Positions 19,667 to 26,946 of a stretch of DNA of 64,000 nt are shown one piece after another (position 1 is the stretch's first letter; each line of letters begins with the position of its first letter). Origin of the DNA: Polaribacter vadi (GTDB lineage Bacteria; Bacteroidota; Bacteroidia; Flavobacteriales; Flavobacteriaceae). A model generated the notes under the pieces. That model was not told the DNA's origin. It made no database searches and worked only from the letters and a program-made list of their open reading frames with translations. Where the stretch lies: assembly GCF_001761365.1 (NCBI RefSeq), contig NZ_CP017477.1, forward strand, positions 2,091,001-2,155,000, written 5' to 3'. The position numbers and the translations under genes were made by a program.

Positions 19667-21343
19667 CTACAAATCAGTAACACATCCTTTAGATGCTGAT
19701 GCTACGGTTTTTGCGTATTTGTATAAAATTCCTTTTGTATGTTTTAAAGCAGGTGCAACCCATTTCGATTTTCTTTCTGCAATTTCTTCATCAGAAAGTA
19801 AAACGTTTATAGAATTATCTTCTGCACTAATTCTAATTTTATCACCTGTTTTTAAAATTCCAATAGTCCCTCCAGATTGTGCTTCTGGTGTAATATGCCC
19901 AACTACAAAACCATGTGTTCCTCCAGAAAAACGACCATCTGTAATTAAAGCAACAGATTTTCCTAAACCTGCTCCCATAATTAACGAAGTTGGTTTTAAC
20001 ATTTCCGGCATTCCTGGACCACCTTTTGGCCCAACATATCGAATGACGACTACATCTCCTCTTTCTACTTCTCCGTTCGAAATTCCTGTATTGGCAGCTT
20101 GTTCACCATCGTAAACCACAGCTTTTCCTTCAAAAAGTAACCCTTCGTTTCCAGAAATTTTTGCAACAGCTCCTTCTTCTGCAAGGTTTCCATAAATAAT
20201 TTGAATATTTCCTGAAGATTTTAATGCTTTATCTTTAGGATAAATTACATCTTGATCTTCAAACTCCATTGCCTCAACATCTGCTAAATTCTCTGCTAAA
20301 GTTTTACCAGTAACAGTCATGCAATCTCCATGTAAATACCCTTCTTGTAATAAATATTTCATAATTGCAGGTGTACCACCAACTCCATGAACATCTTCCA
20401 TTAAGTATTTTCCTGATGGTTTTAAATCTGCAATTAATGGAGTTCTGTCTGAAACTTTTTGAAAATCTGCTAAAGTAAATTCAATATCAGCAGCATGTGC
20501 TATTGCTAAAAAATGTAAAACTGCATTTGTAGAACCTCCTAAAGCATTTACAATTGCAATTGCATTTTCTAACGCTTTTTTAGAAATAATATCTAAAGGT
20601 TTTAAATCTAATTCTAATAAATTTTTAATTGCCAAAGCTGTTCTTTCTGCTTCCGATAATTTATTAGGATTTTCTGCAGGAATAGACGAATTGTAAGGCA
20701 ATGCAAACCCCATACATTCTATAGCAGAAGCCATTGTGTTTGCAGTATACATTCCTCCACAAGCACCTGCTCCTGGAATTGCTCTTTTTATAATTTCTCT
20801 ATATTCGTCTTCTTCAATTTCGCCAGCAACTTTTTGTCCTAAAGCTTCAAAAGCAGAGACAATATTTAATTTTTTTCCTTTATAATTTCCTGATGCAATT
20901 GTTCCTCCATACATCATTATTGATGGACGATTTAAACGCAACATTGCAATAACTGCTCCTGGCATATTTTTATCACAACCAACTACAGAGACTAGAGCAT
21001 CATAACTTTGAGCATTCATTACAGTTTCTATAGAATCTGCAATAATATCTCTAGATGCTAATGAATAATTCATACCAGAAGTTCCCATAGAAATTCCGTC
21101 TGAAACACCAATTGTATTAAAACCTAAACCAACTAAACCAGCAATTTTGCTTTCCACTTTAACTTCTGCAGCCAAATTGTTTAAGTGCATGTTACATGGA
21201 TTACCATCATAACCTGTACTTGCAATACCAACTTGTGCTTTGCTCATATCTTCATCAGACAAACCTACTGCATACAACATTGCTTGAGATGCTGGCTGTG
21301 ATTCATCTTGTGTTAATCTTTTGCTGTGTTTATTTAATTCCAT
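19667..21343 (-). CDS. ilvD: dihydroxy-acid dehydratase
   Basis: 558 residues, iron-sulfur dehydratase catalysing the last common step to valine and isoleucine precursors. Cluster cysteines are visible in [17 protein letters not shown] and [11 protein letters not shown]. It is the first structural gene downstream of the Ile/Val-rich leader peptide and attenuator-like terminator at 21513-21637, so regulation by charged branched-chain tRNAs is likely. IlvB follows after 120 bp. Confidence 0.95.
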   Translation of the reverse strand: MELNKHSKRLTQDESQPASQAMLYAVGLSDEDMSKAQVGIASTGYDGNPCNMHLNNLAAEVKVESKIAGLVGLGFNTIGVSDGISMGTSGMNYSLASRDIIADSIETVMNAQSYDALVSVVGCDKNMPGAVIAMLRLNRPSIMMYGGTIASGNYKGKKLNIVSAFEALGQKVAGEIEEDEYREIIKRAIPGAGACGGMYTANTMASAIECMGFALPYNSSIPAENPNKLSEAERTALAIKNLLELDLKPLDIISKKALENAIAIVNALGGSTNAVLHFLAIAHAADIEFTLADFQKVSDRTPLIADLKPSGKYLMEDVHGVGGTPAIMKYLLQEGYLHGDCMTVTGKTLAENLADVEAMEFEDQDVIYPKDKALKSSGNIQIIYGNLAEEGAVAKISGNEGLLFEGKAVVYDGEQAANTGISNGEVERGDVVVIRYVGPKGGPGMPEMLKPTSLIMGAGLGKSVALITDGRFSGGTHGFVVGHITPEAQSGGTIGILKTGDKIRISAEDNSINVLLSDEEIAERKSKWVAPALKHTKGILYKYAKTVASASKGCVTDL

Positions 21344-21512
21344 TTATTGTTTTATTCAATTCTTTGACTAAATTATTGTATTTCTGTGGTTTTGTTGCGT
21401 AAAATGCAACAGCATTCTTTAAATTCAGGTATTTAAAAACAATGTTAAAAAACTGTCTACCAATGCTTTAAATACATTTTAATATGATATTCAATACTTA
21501 AAATAAATTCAT

Positions 21513-21541
21513 AAAAAAACCTTCCATTTTATTGGAAGGTT
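21513..21541 (-). terminator. attenuator-like intrinsic terminator in the ilvD leader
   Basis: On the minus strand AACCTTCCA - ATAAAA - TGGAAGGTT forms a perfect 9-bp stem (21533-21541 with 21518-21526), followed immediately by TTTTT (21517-21513) and then AT. It lies between the leader peptide stop (21575) and ilvD (21343), so it would end transcription before the structural genes unless prevented. Confidence 0.85.
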
Positions 21542-21565
21542 CTATTATAAAAAATTATAAATATC

Positions 21566-21572
21566 ACTTTCC
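21566..21572 (-). promoter_or_regulatory. candidate antiterminator strand
   Basis: GGAAAGT on the minus strand begins 2 nt after the leader TGA. It can pair at six of seven positions with ACCTTCC, the upstream arm of the terminator stem. A ribosome at the leader stop would cover it, while a ribosome stalled on Ile/Val codons would leave it free. Confidence 0.55.
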
Positions 21573-21574
21573 TA

Positions 21575-21637
21575 TCATGTCGTAATAATTACGATGACAA
21601 TAATAATAGAAATGATATTTAATACTTGTTTATTCAT
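21575..21637 (-). CDS. ilv operon leader peptide (20 residues)
   Basis: ATG 21637 to TGA 21575 encodes MNKQVLNIISIIIVIVIITT: 8 Ile, 3 Val and 1 Leu among 20 residues, and two Thr at the end. An in-frame TGA lies two codons upstream, so this ATG is the only start. Composition, size, position upstream of ilvD and the terminator just downstream are those of a classical attenuation leader, comparable with the E. coli ilvGMEDA leader. The peptide itself need have no function; the rate of its translation would report charged tRNA levels. Not proven, but several independent features agree. Confidence 0.85.
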   Translation of the reverse strand: MNKQVLNIISIIIVIVIITT

Positions 21638-21641
21638 GCTT

Positions 21642-21672
21642 CAAATATTGTGAATTTAATTTAAATAGACAA
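21642..21672 (-). promoter_or_regulatory. candidate promoter of the ilv leader
   Basis: Minus strand TTG (21670-21672), a 20-nt spacer and AATATTTG (21642-21649), one mismatch from TAnnTTTG. The leader ATG begins 4 nt after the last G, so the transcript may have almost no 5' UTR. Confidence 0.5.
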
Positions 21673-21706
21673 CCCATTTTAATTAATTTATTATTGTTGG
21701 CAAAAT

Positions 21707-21797
21707 AGTTTAGCCCAGATTGAAGCATTTGTTTGAGCTCTTTTTTGCCTTTTTCAGGCAAAAAAAGCGAGTGCTGAAAGCTGGAAATAGCTTCAAA
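21707..21797 (+). repeat. 91-bp structured intergenic repeat, copy 1
   Basis: Differs from the copy at 31936-32026 at only 3 of 91 positions. An inner stem pairs CTC..TTTTTTGCC with GGCAAAAAAAGCGAG. An outer element pairs CCAG (after AGC) with CTGG near the end. Lies between the leuB terminator and the ilv leader promoter. No ORF. Confidence 0.8.
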
Positions 21798-21826
21798 TCA
21801 TTCGACCTTTGTCATTAAAACAATTT

Positions 21827-21856
21827 AAAAAAATAGATTCCTGTTTGCACAGGAAT
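21827..21856 (-). terminator. intrinsic terminator of leuAB
   Basis: On the minus strand ATTCCTGT - GCAA - ACAGGAAT (21856-21837) is an 8-bp stem followed by CTA and seven T (21833-21827). It lies 43 bp past the leuB stop. A second small stem, TTTCGAT-aaaa-ATCGAAA, sits at 21873-21890. Confidence 0.75.
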
Positions 21857-21898
21857 GACAATTCACTCGTTATTTCGATAAAAATCGAAAAGTATTTT

Positions 21899-23020
21899 TT
21901 AAATAATAGTACTTTGCCCCATGTGAATATTCTTGAAATTCATATTGCTATCATCTTGATTTGTGATGTAATCTGCAATAAAATCGCCAACTTTTGAGGT
22001 AGATGTTGAGCTTTGAATTTTTCTTTTGATGTCTTCTGTTGTAATTCCTAAAGCTAAAGATTTATCTACGGCTCTTTCAATTGCATCTGCTTCTTCATGC
22101 AATCCTAAATATTTTAACAACATTCCTGCAGATAAAATTGACGCTAATGGGTTTGCAATATCTTTGCCTTTTGCTTGATTGTAAGAACCATGAATTGGTT
22201 CAAAAAGTGCGTTTTCGTTTCCTATGGATGAGGAAGCCATTAAGCCAATGGAACCACATAATGCACTTGCAACATCAGAAATCATATCTCCAAAAAGGTT
22301 TTCTGTTAAGATAACATCAAAATGCTTTGGGTTTAAAATCATTTTCATGGCAGCATTGTCTACAAACAAATACTCTAAACTTACATCACTATATTCTTTT
22401 GCGATTTCTGTAACTGTTTTTCTCCACAAACGTGAAGTTTCTAACACATTTGCTTTATCTACTAACGTTACTTTTTTCTTTCTTTTTTGAGCTGCTTGAA
22501 ATGCCAAATGTGCAACTCTAGAAATTTCATCTACAGTATAGGTAGAAAGATCTGAAGCCGATTGCATATCTTCACTCAACTCTTTTTTACCAAAATAAAT
22601 TCCGCCAGTTAATTCTCTAAAAATGATAAAATCGGTATTTTTTATAATTTCTCTTTTTAAAGGAGAATTTGCAATTAAATTATTATAAGCCTTTAAAGGT
22701 CTTACTCCACAAAATAAATCTAACTCTTTACGAAGTTGTAACAAACCTTGTTCTGGACGCACTTTTGCTGATGGATCATTATCGTATTTTGGATCGCCAA
22801 CTGCACCAAATAAAATGGCATCTGCTTTTTTACAAATTTCAATTGTTTTTTTTGGCAAAGGACCTCCTGTAGCATCAATTGCACAAGAACCTAATTGTGC
22901 CTCTTTGTATAAAAAAATATGATCGTAAGCTTCTGCAACTGCATTTAACGCTTTTTTTGCTTGCGTTATAACCTCTGGACCAATACCATCTCCTGGAATT
23001 ACTGCGATTGTAAATTTCAT
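21899..23020 (-). CDS. leuB: 3-isopropylmalate dehydrogenase
   Basis: 373 residues. Isocitrate/isopropylmalate dehydrogenase family: IPGDGIGPEV at the N-terminus, substrate-binding FRELTGGIYFG, DKANVLETSRLWR, and the metal site in TENLFGDMISD. It oxidises 3-isopropylmalate to the leucine precursor 4-methyl-2-oxopentanoate. After the last conserved segment (VGDFIADYI) a tail of about 18 residues continues (TNQDDSNMNF.. to STII). leuA lies 77 bp upstream on the same strand. leuC and leuD, which encode the enzyme for the intermediate step, are not next to it. Confidence 0.94.
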   Translation of the reverse strand: MKFTIAVIPGDGIGPEVITQAKKALNAVAEAYDHIFLYKEAQLGSCAIDATGGPLPKKTIEICKKADAILFGAVGDPKYDNDPSAKVRPEQGLLQLRKELDLFCGVRPLKAYNNLIANSPLKREIIKNTDFIIFRELTGGIYFGKKELSEDMQSASDLSTYTVDEISRVAHLAFQAAQKRKKKVTLVDKANVLETSRLWRKTVTEIAKEYSDVSLEYLFVDNAAMKMILNPKHFDVILTENLFGDMISDVASALCGSIGLMASSSIGNENALFEPIHGSYNQAKGKDIANPLASILSAGMLLKYLGLHEEADAIERAVDKSLALGITTEDIKRKIQSSTSTSKVGDFIADYITNQDDSNMNFKNIHMGQSTII

Positions 23021-23097
23021 AAATGAAAATTCTTAGTTTTTAAACACGTCAATAATAGTCAAATTACTTCTGTAAGGCAACATTTATTGGGACTTTT

Positions 23098-24273
23098 TTA
23101 AGCAACCTCAATTTTTGAAACTTCACTTATGTGTTTCATAATCAAATGAATGTCTTCATCTTTAACTTCCTTTTGTTTATCAGCAGTTTCTAAAAAAGAA
23201 GCGTAGGCTTTGTCTAACTGAATTTTAGTTAGTTCGTAACCAATTTTTTTAGATCTATAAGCTAAAGCAGCTCTTCCACTTCTGGCAGTTAAAACGATGG
23301 CACTTTCTGTAACACCAACATCTTCAGGATCCATAATTTCGTATGTTTCTCTGTTTTTTATAACTCCATCTTGATGAATTCCTGAACTGTGTGCAAATGC
23401 GTTTGCACCCACAATTGCTTTGTTTGGTTGCACAGGCATTCCCATACTTTCACGAACCATAATACTTGTATCGTATAATAATTTTGTGTTGATAGATGTT
23501 TCTAAATTTAAATATGGATGTTGTTTCAAAATCATTACAACTTCTTCTAAAGCTGTATTTCCTGCACGTTCTCCAATTCCGTTAATAGTACATTCTATTT
23601 GACGAGCTCCATTTATAACACCAGCAATTGAGTTTGCTGTTGCCATTCCTAAATCGTTATGACAATGACAAGAAAGAATTACATTTTCGATTCCTTTTAC
23701 ATTTTCACGTAAATATCTCATTTTTGCACCATATTCTTCTGGTAAACAATACCCAGTTGTATCTGGAATATTTAAAACAGTGGCACCAGCTTTTATAACT
23801 GCTTCACAAACTCTTGCTAAAAATTCATTGTCTGTTCTACCTGCATCTTCTGCATAAAATTCTACATCTTCCACAAAAGATTTTGAGTATTTAACAGCAT
23901 TTACAGCTCTTTCAATTACTTGTTCTCTTGTTGAATTAAATTTAAACTTTATATGAGAATCGCTTGTTCCAATTCCTGTATGGATTCTTGGATATTTAGC
24001 GAATTTTAAAGCTTCTGCTGCAACTTTTATATCATTTTCTACGGCTCTTGTAAGTCCACAAACAGTTGCGTTTTTTACTATTTTAGCAATTTCTGATACT
24101 GAAGTAAAATCTCCAGGACTAGAAACAGGAAAACCAGCTTCAATTACGTTTACTCCTAATAAATCTAATCGTTCTGCAATTACCAGTTTTTGCTTAGTAT
24201 CTAATTTACAACCAGGTACTTGCTCTCCATCTCTTAAAGTTGTGTCAAAAATTTGAACTTTGTTATCTTGCAT
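23098..24273 (-). CDS. leuA: 2-isopropylmalate synthase, short form without C-terminal regulatory domain
   Basis: 391 residues. HMGL-type TIM barrel with [10 protein letters not shown] near the start, metal-binding HCHNDLG and GIGERAGN, then only a short helical tail (about 290-391). Full-length LeuA is usually above 500 residues because it carries a leucine-binding dimer domain; that is missing here, so leucine feedback at the enzyme is not expected. A homocitrate or citramalate synthase is an alternative, but adjacency to leuB favours LeuA. A consensus -7 element lies 30 bp upstream. Confidence 0.88.
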   Translation of the reverse strand: MQDNKVQIFDTTLRDGEQVPGCKLDTKQKLVIAERLDLLGVNVIEAGFPVSSPGDFTSVSEIAKIVKNATVCGLTRAVENDIKVAAEALKFAKYPRIHTGIGTSDSHIKFKFNSTREQVIERAVNAVKYSKSFVEDVEFYAEDAGRTDNEFLARVCEAVIKAGATVLNIPDTTGYCLPEEYGAKMRYLRENVKGIENVILSCHCHNDLGMATANSIAGVINGARQIECTINGIGERAGNTALEEVVMILKQHPYLNLETSINTKLLYDTSIMVRESMGMPVQPNKAIVGANAFAHSSGIHQDGVIKNRETYEIMDPEDVGVTESAIVLTARSGRAALAYRSKKIGYELTKIQLDKAYASFLETADKQKEVKDEDIHLIMKHISEVSKIEVA

Positions 24274-24302
24274 AATTTGTAAAGATTATCTTTATATTTA
24301 CT

Positions 24303-24310
24303 CAAATGTA
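24303..24310 (-). promoter_or_regulatory. -7 element of leuA
   Basis: Minus strand TACATTTG matches TAnnTTTG exactly, 29 nt upstream of the leuA ATG. The predicted 5' UTR of about 25 nt leaves no room for a leader peptide. No clear -33 TTG. Confidence 0.6.
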
Positions 24311-24329
24311 TAATAGTGAGTTTAAAATA

Positions 24330-24347
24330 AATGGTATTTTTACCATT
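24330..24347. repeat. inverted repeat in the leuA divergent promoter region
   Basis: AATGGTA-tttt-TACCATT is a perfect 7-bp inverted repeat about 20 bp upstream of the leuA -7 element, between two divergent genes. It could be an operator; no regulator is identified. Confidence 0.45.
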
Positions 24348-24403
24348 CTGTACGATTTCTAATATCCTCAATAAAATCACAAGTATTTCATTATAAACAA
24401 CTT

Positions 24404-25966
24404 ATGAGTAAAATTGTTACATCAGCCAATAATCAAAATGACGCTCTTTTTGTATTAATTAAGTCTTTAACGAAGTCTGAAAAACGACAATTCAACTTAT
24501 ATGTTGGACGTTTAGGAGGTAATATTGATGCAAAATTTTTCTCACTTTTTAAATTTTTAGAAAAATTAAAAGTATATGATGAAAAGGTAATTATTAAAAG
24601 TGGCATTGTCTCTAAACAGCAATTATCGAACTTAAAAGCGCATTTATACAAACAAATTTTAATTAGCCTGCGTTTAAATCCTGCTCATAAAAATATTAGA
24701 ATTCAAATTCGTGAACAACTAGATTTTGCAACAGTTTTATACCAAAAAGGATTATACAAACAGAGTTTAAAATTATTAGATAAAGCTAAAAATTTAGCCT
24801 TAGAAAATGAAGAAAAAAACATTGCTTACGAAATTGTAGAACTCGAAAAAGTAATTGAAACACAATATATTACACGAAGTTTAAGCAACAGAGCAGACCA
24901 ACTTTCTTTGCAAGCAAAAATGTTGAGTCAACAAAATGTAACTGCAAGCAAACTTTCTAACTTATCACTTCAATTATACAGCCATTTATTGCAAAATGGA
25001 TATGTAAAAAACAACGAAGAATTAGAATTTATTAATGAATATTTTTACAGCAAATTACCAAAATACAAGTTTGAAAACTTTGGTTTTAGAGAAAAATTAT
25101 GGTTGTACAAATCTCATTTATGGTTTAGTTTTTTAACCCAAGATTTTATTCAGAGTTACAAATATGCCCGAAAATGGGTAGACTTATTTAAAGAGGATAA
25201 AAAGCATATTGTACAACATCCTGTATTTTATTTAAAAGGAATTAACTATTTGCTTGAAGCTTGCTTTTTTGTTCATAAAACAAAAACTTTTAAAATGGAA
25301 TTAGCAGCTTTTGAACAGGAAGTTGAACAAAAAATTATTCCATTAAACACCAATACAGAACTTTTAATTTTTCAGCATTTATATGCCAACAAACTTCACT
25401 TGCATTTTATGGAAGCAACTTTTTCTGAAGGTGAATATTTAGTAGCGATTATCAACAAAAAGATTCAAGATTATAAAAATAGGTTAGACAGTCATTATAT
25501 AGTTATGTTATACTATAAAATTGCCTGTTTGTATTTTGGTATGGGTAAAAATGAACTTTGTATTGTTTATTTACAAAAGATTATAAAGTCTAAAAACCTT
25601 ACATCTGCTGAAGATTTACAGTGTTTTGCTAGAATTCTAAATTTAATAGCACATTACGAATGTGGTTTAGATTACGATTTGGAAAGACAGTTTGTAGATA
25701 CTTATAAGTTCCTTTTAAAAATGGAAAACTTACAGGAAGTTCAAAAAATATTCCTGACTTCTATCCGTGATTTGAGTGATGTTTTTCCTCATGAAATTAA
25801 AAATGAGTTTAAAAAAATCCACACCAAATTAAAAAAGTTTGAGGATCATCCATATGAAAAAAGAGCTTTTTTATATTTAGATATTTTATCGTGGTTAGAA
25901 AGTAAAATCGAAAATAAACCGATTGCTTTAATAATTAAGGAAAAAATAAATAGTGGTAATAAATAG
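24404..25966 (+). CDS. uncharacterised helical-repeat protein
   Basis: 520 residues, no signal peptide and no membrane segment. Composition and spacing (repeated aromatic/Leu positions in helices such as LYQKGLYKQSLKLLDKAKNLALE) suggest TPR-like alpha-helical repeats from about residue 100 onward. The N-terminus is distinctive: LFVLIKSLTKSEKRQFNLYVGRLG. I do not recognise a characterised family. It is divergent from leuA with the AATGGTA inverted repeat between them, which might link its expression to leucine synthesis, but nothing in the sequence shows a function. Confidence 0.75.
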   Translation: MSKIVTSANNQNDALFVLIKSLTKSEKRQFNLYVGRLGGNIDAKFFSLFKFLEKLKVYDEKVIIKSGIVSKQQLSNLKAHLYKQILISLRLNPAHKNIRIQIREQLDFATVLYQKGLYKQSLKLLDKAKNLALENEEKNIAYEIVELEKVIETQYITRSLSNRADQLSLQAKMLSQQNVTASKLSNLSLQLYSHLLQNGYVKNNEELEFINEYFYSKLPKYKFENFGFREKLWLYKSHLWFSFLTQDFIQSYKYARKWVDLFKEDKKHIVQHPVFYLKGINYLLEACFFVHKTKTFKMELAAFEQEVEQKIIPLNTNTELLIFQHLYANKLHLHFMEATFSEGEYLVAIINKKIQDYKNRLDSHYIVMLYYKIACLYFGMGKNELCIVYLQKIIKSKNLTSAEDLQCFARILNLIAHYECGLDYDLERQFVDTYKFLLKMENLQEVQKIFLTSIRDLSDVFPHEIKNEFKKIHTKLKKFEDHPYEKRAFLYLDILSWLESKIENKPIALIIKEKINSGNK

Positions 25967-26049
25967 AAATCCCTTCTACTCATTATTAAATTGAAAAAGT
26001 ACTTTAACAGCAAAACTTGTATATTTGTTAGGTTGCAAAAACTATTACT

Positions 26050-26283
26050 ATGGATTTAGAATCAAGAAAATACAATATTATTCAAGAACTTTTTAAGGTA
26101 AAAGAAGAGAGTGTAATTTACACTTTAGAGCAAGTATTAAAAAAAGAAAAAATTGAATCTATAGATATTCCTGAAAACTTAAAAAAGATTTTAGACAAAA
26201 GTTTAACACAAATCGAAGAAGGAAAAACACATTCCACAGAAGAAGTTATGAGTCGTGTTAAAGATAAATTTAATCTTGTTTAA
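26050..26283 (+). CDS. putative type II antitoxin
   Basis: 77 residues, charged and helical (MDLESRKYNIIQELFKVKEES), ending in KTHSTEEVMSRVKDKFNLV. That C-terminal pattern (HSTEEVMSRVKDKF) is typical of antitoxins paired with RelE/ParE toxins, where the tail wraps round the toxin. Its stop overlaps the start of the toxin gene by one base (TAATG), the usual coupling. It probably represses its own promoter, but no operator was found. Confidence 0.75.
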   Translation: MDLESRKYNIIQELFKVKEESVIYTLEQVLKKEKIESIDIPENLKKILDKSLTQIEEGKTHSTEEVMSRVKDKFNLV

Positions 26284-26585
26284 TGATTATTAAATGGACT
26301 GATCTAGCTTATGATTCGTTTGAAGATGAAATTGATTTCATCATAAATAAATGGAATAAAAAAGAAGCATTAAAGTTTTCAGTTCTAGTTCAAGGATTTT
26401 TAATTTTATTAGAAGAAAATCCATATTTAGGAAAAATGTCTAGTTATAAAGGATTTAGACAATTCGTATTATCAACTCAAACAAAAATTTGGTACAAGAT
26501 TGATGAAAAAATGGAAATAATTTATATCTCTTTCTTTTGGAATAATAAAAAACATCCAACAAATTTAATAAAGTATTTAAAATAA
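26283..26585 (+). CDS. putative RelE/ParE-family toxin
   Basis: 100 residues with the compact RelE/ParE pattern: an N-terminal strand and helix (MIIKWTDLAYDSFEDEIDFI), a central LLEENPYLGKMSS turn, then the strands RQFVLSTQTKIWYKI and EIIYISFFWNNKKHP. In this family the toxin is either an mRNA interferase or a gyrase poison; the sequence does not settle which. The start overlaps the antitoxin stop. The pair lies between a housekeeping-type orphan gene and the threonine operon, with no other mobile DNA. Confidence 0.78.
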   Translation: MIIKWTDLAYDSFEDEIDFIINKWNKKEALKFSVLVQGFLILLEENPYLGKMSSYKGFRQFVLSTQTKIWYKIDEKMEIIYISFFWNNKKHPTNLIKYLK

Positions 26586-26736
26586 GTACAACTTTCATTT
26601 TTAAAGAAAAAACAAATAGTTCACACAAAAATTAAAGTATTCCATTTATTTATATCAATATTTTAAGAAAATGATATTTATTGATGAATTTATCAAAATA
26701 AATCACATCTCAACTGCTTAAAATAAATAATACTTC

Positions 26737-26744
26737 TATTTTAG
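26737..26744 (+). promoter_or_regulatory. candidate -7 element of the thr leader
   Basis: TATTTTAG is one mismatch from TAnnTTTG and lies 4 nt before the GTG of the leader ORF, the same spacing as at the ilv leader. No good -33 element. Confidence 0.35.
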
Positions 26745-26748
26745 CACC

Positions 26749-26853
26749 GTGAAAATTTCTAAAATCCATACAAATACTTCAAAAACTACTCCTGTAGTTT
26801 GTATTTCTATGAATACAATTATTCGCACAACAACTTCAACAATTACCCTTTAA
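26749..26853 (+). CDS. thr operon leader peptide (candidate)
   Basis: An open frame from GTG 26749 to TAA 26851 encodes 34 residues with 10 Thr and 6 Ile. An internal ATG at 26809 gives a 14-residue version, MNTIIRTTTSTITL, with 6 Thr and 3 Ile. Both resemble E. coli thrL in composition and position upstream of thrA. An in-frame TAA at 26728-26730 blocks longer forms. The start is undecided: the GTG suits the weak -7 element, the ATG suits the dense Thr run. The leader call is strong on composition but weaker than the ilv case, because no terminator with a U-tract follows. Confidence 0.72.
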   Translation: MKISKIHTNTSKTTPVVCISMNTIIRTTTSTITL

Positions 26854-26888
26854 GGGTTCTACAATATTCATATTATTTAGGTTAATAA

Positions 26889-26910
26889 TTGTTTCTTTAA
26901 AGAGAAACAA
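26889..26910 (+). promoter_or_regulatory. A/T-rich hairpin between thr leader and thrA
   Basis: TTGTTTCT - TTAAAG - AGAAACAA is a perfect 8-bp stem located 36 nt after the leader stop. It is followed by AATAATAAAA rather than a U-tract, so it is not a standard intrinsic terminator on this strand. Confidence 0.4.
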
Positions 26911-26946
26911 AATAATAAAACAGTACTAATTAGTATCATTTTAAAG

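Larger units (their letters stand above)
26586..26946 (+). other. thr operon leader region
   Basis: 361 bp in front of thrA. The first 150 bp are A/T-rich with nothing recognisable. From 26737 it holds a weak -7 element, a Thr/Ile-rich short ORF, an A/T-rich hairpin (26889-26910) and a perfect palindrome TACTAATTAGTA just before thrA. Confidence 0.6.

Noticed and set aside
19635..20114. 159-codon plus-strand frame opposite ilvD
   Set aside because: It lies opposite the conserved 3' end of ilvD, has no promoter, and its composition mirrors the ilvD codons.
23021..23097. Leader peptide upstream of leuB or leuA
   Set aside because: The 77-bp leuA-leuB gap has no Leu-rich ORF, and the leuA 5' UTR predicted from its -7 element is only about 25 nt.
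24433..24651. Minus-strand 72-codon frame within the orphan repeat gene
   Set aside because: It overlaps a longer, better supported gene, and its translation lacks any recognisable pattern.
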